Assembly (NCBI GenBank): GCA_963668605.1
Contig: OY764903.1
Coordinates: 5,270,001-5,334,000 of the forward strand
Direction: 5' to 3'
DNA length: 64,000 bases
DNA from: G963668605 sp963668605
Lineage (GTDB): Bacteria; Acidobacteriota; Terriglobia; Bryobacterales; Bryobacteraceae
Part shown: piece after piece, positions 1-8,723 of the stretch
How positions within the stretch are numbered: position 1 is the stretch's first letter
Layout: each line of letters begins with the position of its first letter
Translations under genes and position numbers: made by a program
Notes under the pieces: model-generated
Seen by the model: the letters and a program-made list of their open reading frames with translations, nothing else
What the model was told of the DNA's origin: nothing
Databases searched by the model: none

Positions 1-1274
1 GGATACGAGCGGCGTTTGGTGCGTTTGGGGAGCCGGCAGCGCGCCACCAGAGCCACGATCCGATGGAGTTCCTGCTGCTGTTGTTTGGCCGTCCGGGCGG
101 CCAGAACTTTGGGATAGCCATCGAGCACAATATTGCAGGCATAGGTAAAGCTCAACTCCCGTGGATCGATTCTGGCTCGTTGCGCGGCCTGAAACATGAG
201 CGCGCGCACCAGGTTGTAGGCCATCACCGCAACCAGCAGTTCCTTTTCCATCATGTCGGTCGATTGTGCCGCGATGCGTTGCAGGCGGATCGTCTGTTTC
301 AAACTGCGCAGGTCGGTTTCGATCCGCCAGCGGCGGCCATACAGTTCCACCACCTCCTCCGCCGGCAGCGACAAGGTCGTGAACAGATGCAGCCACTGCT
401 GGTGTTTGCCGCGACCCACGCGCCAGGCAATCAGGCGTCCTGGCAGGCTCGCATCGGCCGTCCAAGCTCGCTGCGCCTTGCCGCCGTCCCACCGGCTGGG
501 CCGCCAACAGACGGGATCGTCACCCTGGATCGAGATCGGACGGCCCAGGACCGATTTCGCTCGCACCGCAGTCAAGCGCAAGACCACCTCCAGCCCTCGC
601 TGCTGAGCACTATAGGCCGTGGAGAAGATCCCGAAATTGCGATCCCCCACAATTACCGAACGCGCCGGTACATGCTGCATGGCGCGCTCCGCCAGCGCCT
701 GTTCACTGACGGCCTCGGGGCCATTCATGGGGCCCCAGTAGGGGCGTTCCGCTAAAGCCGTCTCCAAGTCGTGCAACACCACAAACCGCAGCAGCGGCCA
801 ATGCGATTTGTGACGCGGATTGCTCGCCAGCGGAAAGGCCTGCAGCAGTTCCGGCTCATGCTCCAACTGCAGCGAGGATCCGTCCAACAAATAAACCCGC
901 TGGGCGAGCACCGGTGCTGACTCTAACAGGCGCTTGCGGAGACGTTCGATGAGTTCGTCCATAGTGCGGCTCACCAACAGTTTGGGCAAGCGTTGGCGCG
1001 CTTGGCAATAGCCCCCGGTGGAAAGAGCAATCTTGCGCTCTTCGACCCGCTTACACCGGCTCAGCAAGGCATCGAAGCGGCCTTGCACCAGTTGCTCCAC
1101 GCTGCTGGCCAATGTCCCCCGGGCTTGCAGTCGTTGGTTGATCATCATCCACAACACCACACGCGCCGAATAGATCCCGCTCCGCACGGTCAACTGCAAC
1201 TGCTTCTGCAGCGAGCGAAACAACTCAGCCGTCGCCAAATCCAGGTACAGCCCAAACAACGCAGTTGCATCCAT
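1..1274 (-). CDS. IS4-family DDE transposase (3' end cut by window edge)
   Basis: This is a transposase that cuts and joins DNA at the ends of its insertion sequence. I translated the minus strand from the ATG at 1272-1274; the frame stays open to base 1, so the C-terminus lies outside the window. Catalytic residues are visible: Asp131 in YLLDGSS, Asp211 in VIVGDRNFG, and the IS4 signature Tyr312-(2)-Arg315-(3)-Glu319-(6)-Lys326 in YGRRWRIETDLRSLK. That spacing is diagnostic of the IS4 family. An in-frame TGA lies six codons before the ATG. The insertion sequence presumably ends in the non-coding DNA after 1274, but without the other end I cannot define the terminal repeats. Nothing in the visible part suggests inactivation. 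Confidence 0.9.
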   Translation of the reverse strand, partial: MDATALFGLYLDLATAELFRSLQKQLQLTVRSGIYSARVVLWMMINQRLQARGTLASSVEQLVQGRFDALLSRCKRVEERKIALSTGGYCQARQRLPKLLVSRTMDELIERLRKRLLESAPVLAQRVYLLDGSSLQLEHEPELLQAFPLASNPRHKSHWPLLRFVVLHDLETALAERPYWGPMNGPEAVSEQALAERAMQHVPARSVIVGDRNFGIFSTAYSAQQRGLEVVLRLTAVRAKSVLGRPISIQGDDPVCWRPSRWDGGKAQRAWTADASLPGRLIAWRVGRGKHQQWLHLFTTLSLPAEEVVELYGRRWRIETDLRSLKQTIRLQRIAAQSTDMMEKELLVAVMAYNLVRALMFQAAQRARIDPRELSFTYACNIVLDGYPKVLAARTAKQQQQELHRIVALVARCRLPKRTKRRSY

Positions 1275-1355
1275 ATCCAAAACATAACCTCAATGGAATG
1301 TTTTGGCTATACCGAAAGCCTCGAAAACTAAGTGACATTGGGATGGAATCCTGCG

Positions 1356-1415
1356 GCGGGTTGGCAACCCGCCCGGAGCGCCGGTTGCCAACCGGCGCGC
1401 AGCTTGACAAGCTGC
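1356..1415. repeat. Cluster of three adjacent palindromes centred on TTGNCAA
   Basis: Three perfect palindromes lie almost back to back. 1356-1372 has 5-bp arms around TTGGCAA, 1378-1398 has 7-bp arms around TTGCCAA, and 1399-1415 has 5-bp arms around TTGACAA. Each would fold as a short hairpin. The shared centre with different compensating arms suggests a REP-like dispersed element, not a single terminator. No coding frame explains it. Copy number elsewhere in the genome cannot be judged here. Confidence 0.75.
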
Positions 1416-1509
1416 CCCACATACGAACATATTCTCGCGGTCACAGACCTAGCGAGCCGCTACGCGTCCGGCCAAAGAGCAAGCCGCCGGCGCAAATTGC
1501 AGCCAATAA

Positions 1510-1609
1510 GAGCTTGTCACGAAATAACCGTACCAACCGCTCCCTTTCTGAGCCGCGCGCGTAAGCAAGCGGACTTGGCACGCTGGAACAGTTATTTCGT
1601 GACAGGCTC
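1510..1609. repeat. MITE-like inverted repeat, about 100 bp
   Basis: The ends of this 100-bp segment are inverted copies of each other: bases 1510-1528 (GAGCTTGTCACGAAATAAC) match the reverse complement of 1591-1609 with one mismatch in 19. The interior of about 62 bp has no convincing reading frame. Small size, terminal inverted repeats and no gene are what is expected of a non-autonomous miniature element, but I see no clear target duplication. Confidence 0.55.
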
Positions 1610-1615
1610 TGACAG

Positions 1616-2147
1616 TCTCGAAGCAGAGCATATTTAGTTTCACGAGACTTCCTTCTATCGGTGATGCAAAGTCGATAAAATTGCAGGCCAGAGTTATGGC
1701 GCACCCCAATCAGCCTCACTTTCGTGACATACGTTGAATCGTTTTTGCGGGACGCCTACAATGGTTTCGGCATGTCGAACGCCACCGTAATCAAAGATGC
1801 CCTGTCCGCTGAAGAGGATCTTGTCCGTTTTGCACCCTGCTGCGTACAACGATCATTCCTGATGCCGGGCGGGCGCTTGAAGCTCGCTTCCTGCGACTTG
1901 TATGCGCTCGGCGGCGCAAGGGGGCGTGATGGTCACCAATCGCAGCACCCAGAATCTCGTGATGCTGAAGCATTTTGGGCCGGGCAATCCGGATGCAGCG
2001 AAATTCATCGGTTAGGCACAAAGAGAAAGGGCGCATCGAAATGCGCCCTTTCGTCGTGTCAATCGGAATTGACCCTGGATTTGTGACTTTCTGGTCCCCT
2101 TCGCGTCGGGGCAGATTCAACTATAGCATCGCGCGCGCCAGACGACA
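1616..2147 (+). other. Intergenic region before folC with possible gene relic
   Basis: No recognisable gene is present. A GTG-initiated frame (1724-2086) has no family resemblance and runs through the hairpin at 2026. A second frame (ATG 1902 to TAG 2015, 37 codons) ends 10 bases before that hairpin and reads like the C-terminus of a real protein (GPGNPDAAKFIG). A frame change between the two would be needed to make one protein, so this may be a decayed gene. The folC promoter probably lies in the last 100 bases. Confidence 0.35.
2026..2051. terminator. Strong 11-bp hairpin with CGAA loop
   Basis: Bases 2026-2036 pair perfectly with 2041-2051 around a CGAA tetraloop. On the plus strand no T-run follows. 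On the minus strand a pyrimidine run (CTTTCTCTTT pattern) follows the stem. It may be a terminator or an RNA-stability hairpin for the possible relic gene upstream. Confidence 0.5.
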
Positions 2148-3398
2148 ATGACTTACCCGGATTCCGTGAAGTTCCTCTACTCGCTCGGCAACGAGACAAA
2201 GGCCGTGAAGTTTGGCCTGGAGGGCATCCGCATTCTGCTGCGGGCGCTCGACAATCCCCACGAGCGCCTGCGTTTTGTCCACGTCGCCGGAACCAATGGC
2301 AAGGGCTCAACCTGCGCAATGGTCGCAGCCGCGTTGCGCGCCTCCGGTGTGCGCACCGGCCTGTTCACTTCGCCGCATCTCAGCGAGCCCGTGGAACGCA
2401 TCCGCATCGATGGAGTACCCGTTACGGCCGAGGTCTTCTCGACGGCCTTTGACGTCGTGCACCGCGCCGCCGAGCGGCTGCTGCGCGACGGTCTGCTGGA
2501 AACGCACCCGACCTACTTTGAAATGGTGACTGCGATGGCGTTCCTGCTGTTCCGCGACGCTGGCGTGGAGTGGGTTGCGCTCGAAGTCGGGCTCGGCGGC
2601 AGACTGGATGCGACCAACGTCGTCACGCCGCAAATTGCCGTGATCACACCCGTCGATTTCGACCACGAGGCCTATCTCGGCAAGAGCATTGAAGCGATCG
2701 CAAGCGAGAAGGCCGGCATCCTCAAGCCCGGCGTTCCGGCTGTGTTCGCCCGGCAGCGCGCGGAAGCGGAGGCGGAGTTGACCCGCCGCGCGGTCGAACT
2801 AGGCATCCCCGTGGTGCACACCGCCGAATGGCCCGCGCTGGATCTTGAAATCGACGCGCGCGGAAGCCGCTTTCACACGCACGGATACGAGATTCGCTGC
2901 CCGCTGGCCGGCGAGCATCAGGTGGATAACGCGATCACGGCGGTAGCGGCGCTGCACACGCTGGGTGTCGAAGCCCGTGCCATCGAACGAGGCATCGCGG
3001 CGACCGTTTGGCCCGCACGGCTCGAACTCTTCAACGGGCGCCCCGATATTCTGATCGACGGCGCGCACAATCCGGCCGGGACACGCGCCCTGGCGGTACA
3101 CCTGCAGCGCTTCTATGCGGACCGTAAAATCACACTACTCTATGGAGCGATGCGCGACAAGGCCATCGAAGAGAGCGCCGGCATCCTGTTTCCGCTCGCC
3201 GCCGAAATCATCCTGACGGCCCCCGATCAGCCACGCGCTGTGCGGCCGGAGGCGCTCGCCGAACTCGCCTCGCATCCGCGCCTACGCATCGCGCCGCGCT
3301 TCCGCGATGCGCTGCCGCTGTTGGAAGGCGCGGATTTGGTGGTTATCGCCGGTTCGCTGTTTCTCGCGGGCGAAGCGCGCGCGTACCTCGTAAAATAA
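2148..3398 (+). CDS. folC: Folylpolyglutamate synthase / dihydrofolate synthase
   Basis: FolC is a cytoplasmic ATP-dependent ligase that adds glutamate to dihydropteroate (dihydrofolate synthase activity) and to tetrahydrofolates (polyglutamylation). The 416-residue product has the usual family length. The Mur-ligase P-loop HVAGTNGKGST lies at about residues 45-55. The SPHL segment follows near 77, a central EKAGILKPG segment, and the C-terminal-domain DGAHNPAG near 304. The ATG at 2148 gives the standard N-terminus. The stop is followed after 9 bases by plsC, so the two are probably co-transcribed. Whether both activities are present cannot be decided from sequence alone. Confidence 0.95.
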   Translation: MTYPDSVKFLYSLGNETKAVKFGLEGIRILLRALDNPHERLRFVHVAGTNGKGSTCAMVAAALRASGVRTGLFTSPHLSEPVERIRIDGVPVTAEVFSTAFDVVHRAAERLLRDGLLETHPTYFEMVTAMAFLLFRDAGVEWVALEVGLGGRLDATNVVTPQIAVITPVDFDHEAYLGKSIEAIASEKAGILKPGVPAVFARQRAEAEAELTRRAVELGIPVVHTAEWPALDLEIDARGSRFHTHGYEIRCPLAGEHQVDNAITAVAALHTLGVEARAIERGIAATVWPARLELFNGRPDILIDGAHNPAGTRALAVHLQRFYADRKITLLYGAMRDKAIEESAGILFPLAAEIILTAPDQPRAVRPEALAELASHPRLRIAPRFRDALPLLEGADLVVIAGSLFLAGEARAYLVK

Positions 3399-3407
3399 TA
3401 GCTTGCC

Positions 3408-4130
3408 ATGTCACTCGCGCTCCTACGGGCCGTTTTAGTTACGGACCCGATTATCCTGTTACTTACCGCGCTCATGGGAACTGTATCTTTGGCCGCGTCC
3501 GCCCTCGACGGTTCAGGACGCGCCTCGCATCGGATTGCGCGTCTCTGGTCCCGCGCACTGCTCTTCGTGAGCGGTGTCAAGGTGGAATTGGAGGGGCTCG
3601 ATGGCCTGGACCCTAACACCGGCTACGTCTTTGCCTCGAATCATCTCAGCCTGATGGATACGCCGGTAGCGATCGCGAACATCCCGGCGGAGTTCCGGTT
3701 TCTGGCTAAGCGCAGTCTGTTCAATGTGCCGTTCATCGGCGGACACTTGAATCGCGCGGGACACATCCCGGTCGAGCGCGACGATCCGCGTGCCGCGGTC
3801 AAAGTGATGGCGCTGGCGGCTCGTCTGATCCAGGAACGCTGTATCTCCATCCTGGTGTTTCCGGAGGGCGGGCGCTCCGACAACGGCCTCTTGCAGGATT
3901 TCAAGGAAGGCGCGGCCTACATTGCGATCAAAGCCGCGGCGCCCATCGTACCGATGGCGGTCTCGGGTACGCGCGGAGTTCTCACGATGGGCTCGATCAC
4001 GATCCGGGGCGGCCGCGTGCGCGTGCGCCTCGGCGCTCCCATTGGTACGGCGGGTATGAAACTGGCAGATCGCGTAGCGCTCACGGCGAAAGTCCGCGCA
4101 GAGATCGCCCGGCTGCTGGCTCAGGACTGA
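3408..4130 (+). CDS. plsC: 1-acyl-sn-glycerol-3-phosphate acyltransferase
   Basis: The product transfers an acyl chain to lysophosphatidic acid, giving phosphatidic acid for membrane lipid synthesis. It is 240 residues long with a hydrophobic N-terminal segment (about residues 5-30) that would anchor it in the inner membrane. The catalytic H-x4-D motif is seen as NHLSLMD (His79, Asp84), and the acyltransferase motif III as FPEGGRS near residue 151. It starts 9 bases after folC, which suggests one transcript. Specificity for this substrate rather than another lysophospholipid is inferred from family resemblance. Confidence 0.9.
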   Translation: MSLALLRAVLVTDPIILLLTALMGTVSLAASALDGSGRASHRIARLWSRALLFVSGVKVELEGLDGLDPNTGYVFASNHLSLMDTPVAIANIPAEFRFLAKRSLFNVPFIGGHLNRAGHIPVERDDPRAAVKVMALAARLIQERCISILVFPEGGRSDNGLLQDFKEGAAYIAIKAAAPIVPMAVSGTRGVLTMGSITIRGGRVRVRLGAPIGTAGMKLADRVALTAKVRAEIARLLAQD

Positions 4131-4149
4131 CCGGCGGCGTGTCCCTGGA

Positions 4150-4716
4150 TCAGGCGCGATTGCGCCGGGCTAGGAAGATGCCTGCCAGGCAACCGACGCA
4201 CACCAACGCAAATGTCGATGGCTCCGGAATCGGCGCCGGACCGGGCTCCGGGCCGCTAGGCTGTTCCGTGAACAGTGTAATGCTGTACGCGGAGGAGCCG
4301 TCTTCGATCGATCCCACAGGCGAACCGCCATTGAGCGGATCTCCGTTGAACCATTGGAGATGCGCTACGAAATTGCCAGTGAACGGGCCGGAGCCGGCAG
4401 GAATCGCGGGATTGATCGTGAAATTCGTGAAGATCCCGGTGTCGGAGCCGCTCGGAGCCACGATGGGCAGAAGGAACGGCGTCTGGTCCCAAGTCAGTTG
4501 GCCCGCGACATCGAGGAGTTGGTCCACCGTATCGACCATCAGATAGCGCGTTGGGTCGAGGTTGGTCAATGTGTAGCTAAAGCTGTTGGTCTCGCCAGGA
4601 GTGACTATCCGGCCCGGTGGTGTGGTGGTGAACGTGAAAAGCGTAACGCCAAATGCGCTCGCGCTTGTCAATAGGAGAAAAGCACAGCCAAGGAACGCTT
4701 GGAAGCTCTTTTTCAT
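4150..4716 (-). CDS. PEP-CTERM sorting-domain protein
   Basis: This is a secreted protein of unknown function, 188 residues. It begins with a clear signal peptide (MKKSFQAFLG then a hydrophobic run ending near ASAFG). It ends with a typical PEP-CTERM sorting signal: the PEP motif in IPEPSTFAL, a hydrophobic stretch, and the basic tail RRNRA. In known systems an exosortase recognises this signal and processes the protein at the inner membrane. The body is rich in Thr, Gly and Pro and has no domain I can name. It converges on plsC. A related but broken gene lies just upstream on the same strand. Confidence 0.85.
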   Translation of the reverse strand: MKKSFQAFLGCAFLLLTSASAFGVTLFTFTTTPPGRIVTPGETNSFSYTLTNLDPTRYLMVDTVDQLLDVAGQLTWDQTPFLLPIVAPSGSDTGIFTNFTINPAIPAGSGPFTGNFVAHLQWFNGDPLNGGSPVGSIEDGSSAYSITLFTEQPSGPEPGPAPIPEPSTFALVCVGCLAGIFLARRNRA

Positions 4717-4877
4717 GTAGTCGTCAGTCCTCCGAAGGCTTCGGGATTTTGCCTCCCGGAAACCCTCACTCCTTACTGTATACAGGCTTTCACGGGATGC
4801 GACAATAGCCCTGTGCAGATTTGTGAAAGAATTGACAAACGTCTGACCTATAAGGACTTAGACAGAATACAAAACGC

Positions 4878-5415
4878 TTACTTTCGTTGCTGAAAAGCGG
4901 AAAACAGCGCAGTTTTACCAGCCGTGGCGGGCTCGGTGCTGGCGCTGTTTGGACGCCTCTGTAGTCGCTGGAACCTCGCGTGTCGGGGAAGTTTCCTCAT
5001 CGGGCGGCTCCCGGCGCGTTTGCGCCGGGCGAAGAGTCCGGCTGCCAGAAGACAGTCGGCTACCATCGCAAAGGTCGCCGGTTCGGGGACCTGCCCGGGC
5101 GGCACTTCGTCTTGAAGCAGATTCACCTGGTTATGCGGAGAACGCCTTCACTGTTAGCCCGGAGGGCTCGCCGGTCGGGTTCGAGAATCTACTATTATCG
5201 ATCGTCGCATTGTACCCGCCGCTGACGAAGCTTTCACCCGCCGCGAGGATATCCTGGAAAGCGCCGCCCTCGATCTTGATTTCGAGGACGCCTCCGTCGA
5301 AGGCGCTCTCCAGGTCGTGAAGCTTGCGGAAGTTGAGCTTCGCGGCAACCCTCGTGATCGCGATGGCCGGTGAAACGAGTGCGCTGTCGTTGATCTTTGC
5401 GAGACCCGGGACCAC
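4878..5415 (-). pseudogene. Decayed PEP-CTERM protein gene
   Basis: Two pieces of what looks like one PEP-CTERM protein are in different minus-strand frames. The upstream piece (5415 to 5131) contains a domain frequent in secreted Solibacter proteins, recognisable as FDGGVLEIKI, GGAFQDILAAG and SFVSGGYNATI, but lacks a signal peptide and ends at a stop. The downstream piece (from 5126) carries a PEP-CTERM signal, VPEPATF, a hydrophobic run and RRKRAG (ending about 5010), followed by about 43 non-homologous residues. An in-frame TGA lies just upstream of the first piece. I read it as an internal fragment plus a tail left after deletion and frameshift. Confidence 0.65.
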
Positions 5416-5440
5416 CCGGTGTATCAGGTAGAATCAATAA

Positions 5441-6676
5441 ATGAGCACAACACCCCTCGCGCCAACGGACTCGCTCGAAAGCTCTGTCCGAGACCTCGAA
5501 AGCGTCTATCTGTTACAGAATTACGCACGCTATCCCGTCGTACTGGATCGCGGCAAGGGCTGCTGGCTGTACGATGTTAACGGCAGGAAGTACCTGGATC
5601 TGATTTCCGGCATTGGCGTCAACGCGTTGGGCCACGCGCATCCGCGTATTGTGAAGGTGATAAAGGAGCAGGCCGGACGGTTGATCCATTCGTCCAACCT
5701 CTATTACCACCAATACCAGGGACCCTTGGCCAAGAAGATCGCGGAAACCAGCGGTTTGCAGCGCAGCTTCTTTTCCAACTCCGGAACGGAGGCTATGGAA
5801 GGCGCGCTGAAGATGGTGAAGGCGCACGGCACGAAGATCAACCCGGAAAAGTACGAAGTCGTGTCGCTTGAGAACTCCTTTCACGGGCGCACGCTTGGCG
5901 CTCTCTCACTGACCGGCCAGCCGAAATACCGCAAGGATTTTGAACCACTGATCCCTGGCGTCCGCTTCGTTCCAGCCAACGACTGCGCGGCACTGGAGCA
6001 GGCCGTCTCGGACAAAACCGCGGGCATCGTGCTCGAAGGCATTCAGGGCGAAGGCGGCATCTTCCCAATGTCGGCGGAATACCTGCGCAAAGCGCGGGAA
6101 CTGGCCGACCGCCACAACGCGCTGCTCGTATTTGACGAGATCCAGTGCGGCGTGGGGCGCCCCGGCGTCTATTATTCCTACCAGTTGGTGGATCCAGTGG
6201 TTCTGCCCGATGTGATGGTTGCCGCCAAACCGCTGGCGTGCGGTCTGCCGCTCGGCGTGCTGACGGCCAACGAGCGGGCGGCTGCTTCGATCGGCGCCGG
6301 CATGCACGGCTCGACGTTCGGCGGCAATGCAATGGCCTGCCGCGTGGCGATCGAATTTTTTGAGATCCTCGATGAGTTGCTGCCCTCCATCCGCAGCGTG
6401 GGCGGTCATTTCCGCAACGGCCTCGAAGAAATGAAGCGGAAGTTCGGCTTCATCAAGGAAGTGCGCGGACACGGACTGATGCTGGGCATGGAACTGGACA
6501 TCCCCGGGAAGCAGATCGTACTCGATGCGATGGGCGCGGGAATGCTGATCAATTGCACACACGATACCGTACTGCGCTTCCTGCCGCCGTACATCATCAC
6601 AGAGAAGGAAGTCGACAAGGCGTTGAAGACGCTCGGCGCGATTCTAAAGCGGACGAAGTTTTCACAGCCCGCCTGA
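5441..6676 (+). CDS. argD: Class III aminotransferase, acetylornithine aminotransferase type
   Basis: This is a PLP-dependent aminotransferase of 411 residues. The family moves the terminal amino group of N-acetylornithine or a related omega-amine to 2-oxoglutarate. Visible motifs are SGTEAME (114-120), FHGRT (148-152), EGIQGEGGI (199-207), FDEIQCGVGR (231-240) and the PLP lysine Lys263 in AAKPLACG. The ATG at 5441 fits the family. It has an N-terminal extension of about 20 residues. Arginine biosynthesis is the default role; ornithine or 4-aminobutyrate as substrate cannot be excluded because no other arg gene is nearby. A promoter for the next operon begins right after its stop. Confidence 0.8.
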   Translation: MSTTPLAPTDSLESSVRDLESVYLLQNYARYPVVLDRGKGCWLYDVNGRKYLDLISGIGVNALGHAHPRIVKVIKEQAGRLIHSSNLYYHQYQGPLAKKIAETSGLQRSFFSNSGTEAMEGALKMVKAHGTKINPEKYEVVSLENSFHGRTLGALSLTGQPKYRKDFEPLIPGVRFVPANDCAALEQAVSDKTAGIVLEGIQGEGGIFPMSAEYLRKARELADRHNALLVFDEIQCGVGRPGVYYSYQLVDPVVLPDVMVAAKPLACGLPLGVLTANERAAASIGAGMHGSTFGGNAMACRVAIEFFEILDELLPSIRSVGGHFRNGLEEMKRKFGFIKEVRGHGLMLGMELDIPGKQIVLDAMGAGMLINCTHDTVLRFLPPYIITEKEVDKALKTLGAILKRTKFSQPA

Positions 6677-6687
6677 CGCGCTATAAT
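6661..6687 (+). promoter_or_regulatory. Sigma-70-like promoter for the ffh operon
   Basis: A perfect TATAAT lies at 6682-6687, five bases after the argD stop codon. TTCACA at 6661-6666 could be the -35 element (15-base spacer, shorter than ideal). Transcription would start about 60 bases before the ffh ATG at 6757. Confidence 0.55.
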
Positions 6688-6756
6688 GGAGAAACTGCAC
6701 CAAAGGTAGCAGTGTGTCGGGACTCCTCCACTGAAGTTGTCCGGCCTCCGAATTCA

Positions 6757-8103
6757 ATGTTTGACAACCTTTCGGAAAAGCTGCAGCGCGTTTTCAAGAA
6801 TCTGCGCGGCGAAGGTAAACTGACGGCCGAGAATATGGAAGCGGCCTTGCGCGAGATCCGCGTGGCGCTGCTCGAGGCCGACGTGCATTTTCGCGTTGTC
6901 AAGCAACTCATTGAAAACGTGAAGGAAAAGGCGCTGGGAGAAGAGGTTCTCTCGTCGCTGTCGCCGACACAGCAGGTGATCAAGATCGTCCGCGACGAGT
7001 TGATCAAAGTCCTCGGAACTCATCAGTCGAAGCTGCGCTTTTCCAACGAGCCCCCGACCGTCATCATGATCGTAGGCTTGCAGGGCTCGGGCAAGACGAC
7101 GAGCACAGGGAAGATCGCCCGCTATCTTTCGAAGAACGGCCATTCGCCGCTGATGGTCAGCGTCGACGTGTACCGCCCGGCGGCGCGCCAGCAGTTGAGC
7201 GTGATCGCCCGCGAAGTCAAACTCCCCATCTATGAAGGTACGGCCGAAGAGGCCGGCCAGCCGCTCGAACTGTCGCGCTCGGCGCGCCGCGAGGCTGTGC
7301 AGACGGGGCGCGATGTGGTGCTGGTCGACACGGCCGGGCGCCTGCATATCGACGACGATCTGATGTCGGAACTGCAGCGCATGAAAGAGCAACTCGCGCC
7401 CACGGAGATCCTCTTCGTGGCCGACGCCATGACCGGTCAGGATGCCGTGAAATCGGCCGACGAGTTTCACAAGCGCCTGGGTATTACCGGCGTCGTCTTG
7501 ACGAAAATGGATGGCGATGCACGCGGCGGCGCGGCGCTTTCCATCCGCAGCGTAACGGGCCAGCCGCTCAAATTCGTCGGCGTGGGCGAAAAGTTCGACG
7601 CAATGGAGCCCTTCCATCCGGATCGTGTGGCTTCACGGATTCTCGGGATGGGCGATGTACTCTCCTTCATCGAAAAGGTGGAGGAGACGATCGATCACAA
7701 GCAGGCCGAAGAGCTGCAGCGCAAACTGATCGACGACGAGTTTACGCTCGCCGACTTCCGCAACCAGTTGCGTCAGATCAGCAAATTGGGCCCGCTCGAA
7801 TCGCTGCTTGGCATGATGCCGAAAGTCGGCATGATGAAGGAATTGCAGAACGTCAAGGTGGATCCGAAAGAGATCACGCGCGTGGTGGCGATCATCGACT
7901 CGATGACGGCCAAAGAGCGCTCCAACCATCTGATAATTAATGGTACGCGGCGGCGGCGGATCGCCAAGGGCAGTGGCACCAGCGTTCAGGAAGTCAACCA
8001 ACTGCTGAAGCAGTATGCCCAGGCGCGCAAAATGATGAAGAGTTTTTCCAGCGGCATGTTAGGCAAGAAGATGGGCAAATTCAAGCTGCCGTTTATGGGA
8101 TAA
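6757..8103 (+). CDS. ffh: Signal recognition particle protein Ffh (SRP54)
   Basis: Ffh binds 4.5S RNA and the signal sequences of nascent membrane proteins and delivers them to FtsY. The protein has 448 residues in N-G-M order. The G domain shows GLQGSGKTT, VDVYRPAARQQ, DTAGR and TKMDGDARGG. The C-terminal M domain has a methionine-rich stretch (LGMMPKVGMMKEL) and the RNA-binding RRRRIAKGSGTSVQEVN segment. I chose ATG 6757 (MFDNLSEKLQ), the usual N-terminus; the longer open frame upstream overlaps argD and has no family match. The ATG has no obvious Shine-Dalgarno sequence. It heads a long operon ending in lepB, so targeting factor and leader peptidase are made together. Confidence 0.97.
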   Translation: MFDNLSEKLQRVFKNLRGEGKLTAENMEAALREIRVALLEADVHFRVVKQLIENVKEKALGEEVLSSLSPTQQVIKIVRDELIKVLGTHQSKLRFSNEPPTVIMIVGLQGSGKTTSTGKIARYLSKNGHSPLMVSVDVYRPAARQQLSVIAREVKLPIYEGTAEEAGQPLELSRSARREAVQTGRDVVLVDTAGRLHIDDDLMSELQRMKEQLAPTEILFVADAMTGQDAVKSADEFHKRLGITGVVLTKMDGDARGGAALSIRSVTGQPLKFVGVGEKFDAMEPFHPDRVASRILGMGDVLSFIEKVEETIDHKQAEELQRKLIDDEFTLADFRNQLRQISKLGPLESLLGMMPKVGMMKELQNVKVDPKEITRVVAIIDSMTAKERSNHLIINGTRRRRIAKGSGTSVQEVNQLLKQYAQARKMMKSFSSGMLGKKMGKFKLPFMG

Positions 8104-8141
8104 AGGGTAGAGTAAGCGAGATTCTCAGGAGTGACCAGTTT

Positions 8142-8402
8142 ATGTTGATGATTCGTCTGGCGCGCTTCGGCGCCAAGAAAAAGCCCACCTACCGGGTGGT
8201 GGTAATTGAGAAGGATCGCGCGCGCGATAGTCGCGCCGTGGAAGTGGTTGGCTTTTACAACCCCGTCAAGAGCGAGAAGGAGGTCAACCTGAAGTACGAC
8301 CGCATCGCGCATTGGACGAAACAGGGCGCCAAGGTGTCCGACACCGTGCTCCGGCTGCTGAAGACGTATCCGCAGCCCGCGCCCGTAGAACCCGCGGTCT
8401 AA
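8142..8402 (+). CDS. rpsP: 30S ribosomal protein bS16
   Basis: Small-subunit protein bS16, 86 residues, which binds 16S rRNA and helps 30S assembly. The N-terminal MIRLARFGAKKKPTYRVV is typical, followed by VVGFYNPV and the RIAHWTKQGAKVSDTV segment. Two ATG codons are possible (8142 and 8148). The AGGAG at about 8128 is better spaced for 8142, though most homologues begin at the equivalent of 8148. It lies 38 bases after ffh, in the common order ffh-rpsP-khpA-rimM-trmD-rplS. Confidence 0.97.
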   Translation: MLMIRLARFGAKKKPTYRVVVIEKDRARDSRAVEVVGFYNPVKSEKEVNLKYDRIAHWTKQGAKVSDTVLRLLKTYPQPAPVEPAV

Positions 8403-8471
8403 CACGGATGGGGCTGTCTTCCAGCCTCGGGATGTTATCATCGTAGGTGGAAGAGAGCGAAGGGTAGCGAA

Positions 8472-8711
8472 ATGGCAGGGATGAGAGAACTTGTTGAAGA
8501 GATTGCGAAGGCTCTCGTGGACATCCCGGATGAGGTTGTTGTGCGCGAGGTGCAGGGTGAGCAGGTGACTGTTCTCGAACTGCGCGTGGCGCCCAGTGAT
8601 CTGGGCAAAGTGATCGGGAAGCAGGGCCGGACCGCTCGTTCCATGCGCACTTTGCTGGGCGCGGCTGGAATGAAACTGAACCGGCGCTTTACTCTTGAGA
8701 TTCTGGAGTAG
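8472..8711 (+). CDS. khpA: KH-domain RNA-binding protein KhpA
   Basis: A 79-residue single KH-domain protein of the YlqC/KhpA family. The RNA-binding GxxG loop is in [10 protein letters not shown] near residues 52-61. In Gram-positive bacteria KhpA pairs with KhpB and affects cell-shape mRNAs; in this lineage the role is unknown. Its place between rpsP and rimM is conserved in many bacteria and supports a role tied to ribosome biogenesis. The C-terminus is short. Confidence 0.92.
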   Translation: MAGMRELVEEIAKALVDIPDEVVVREVQGEQVTVLELRVAPSDLGKVIGKQGRTARSMRTLLGAAGMKLNRRFTLEILE

Positions 8712-8723
8712 GCGGCCGGATCG

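Noticed and set aside
63..755. Long plus-strand frame at the window start
   Set aside because: It is antisense to the IS4 transposase, whose YREK and DDE residues are intact in the minus frame.
1351..1440. Possible CRISPR array in the palindrome cluster
   Set aside because: Repeats are not identical, spacing is not constant and no spacers or cas genes exist.
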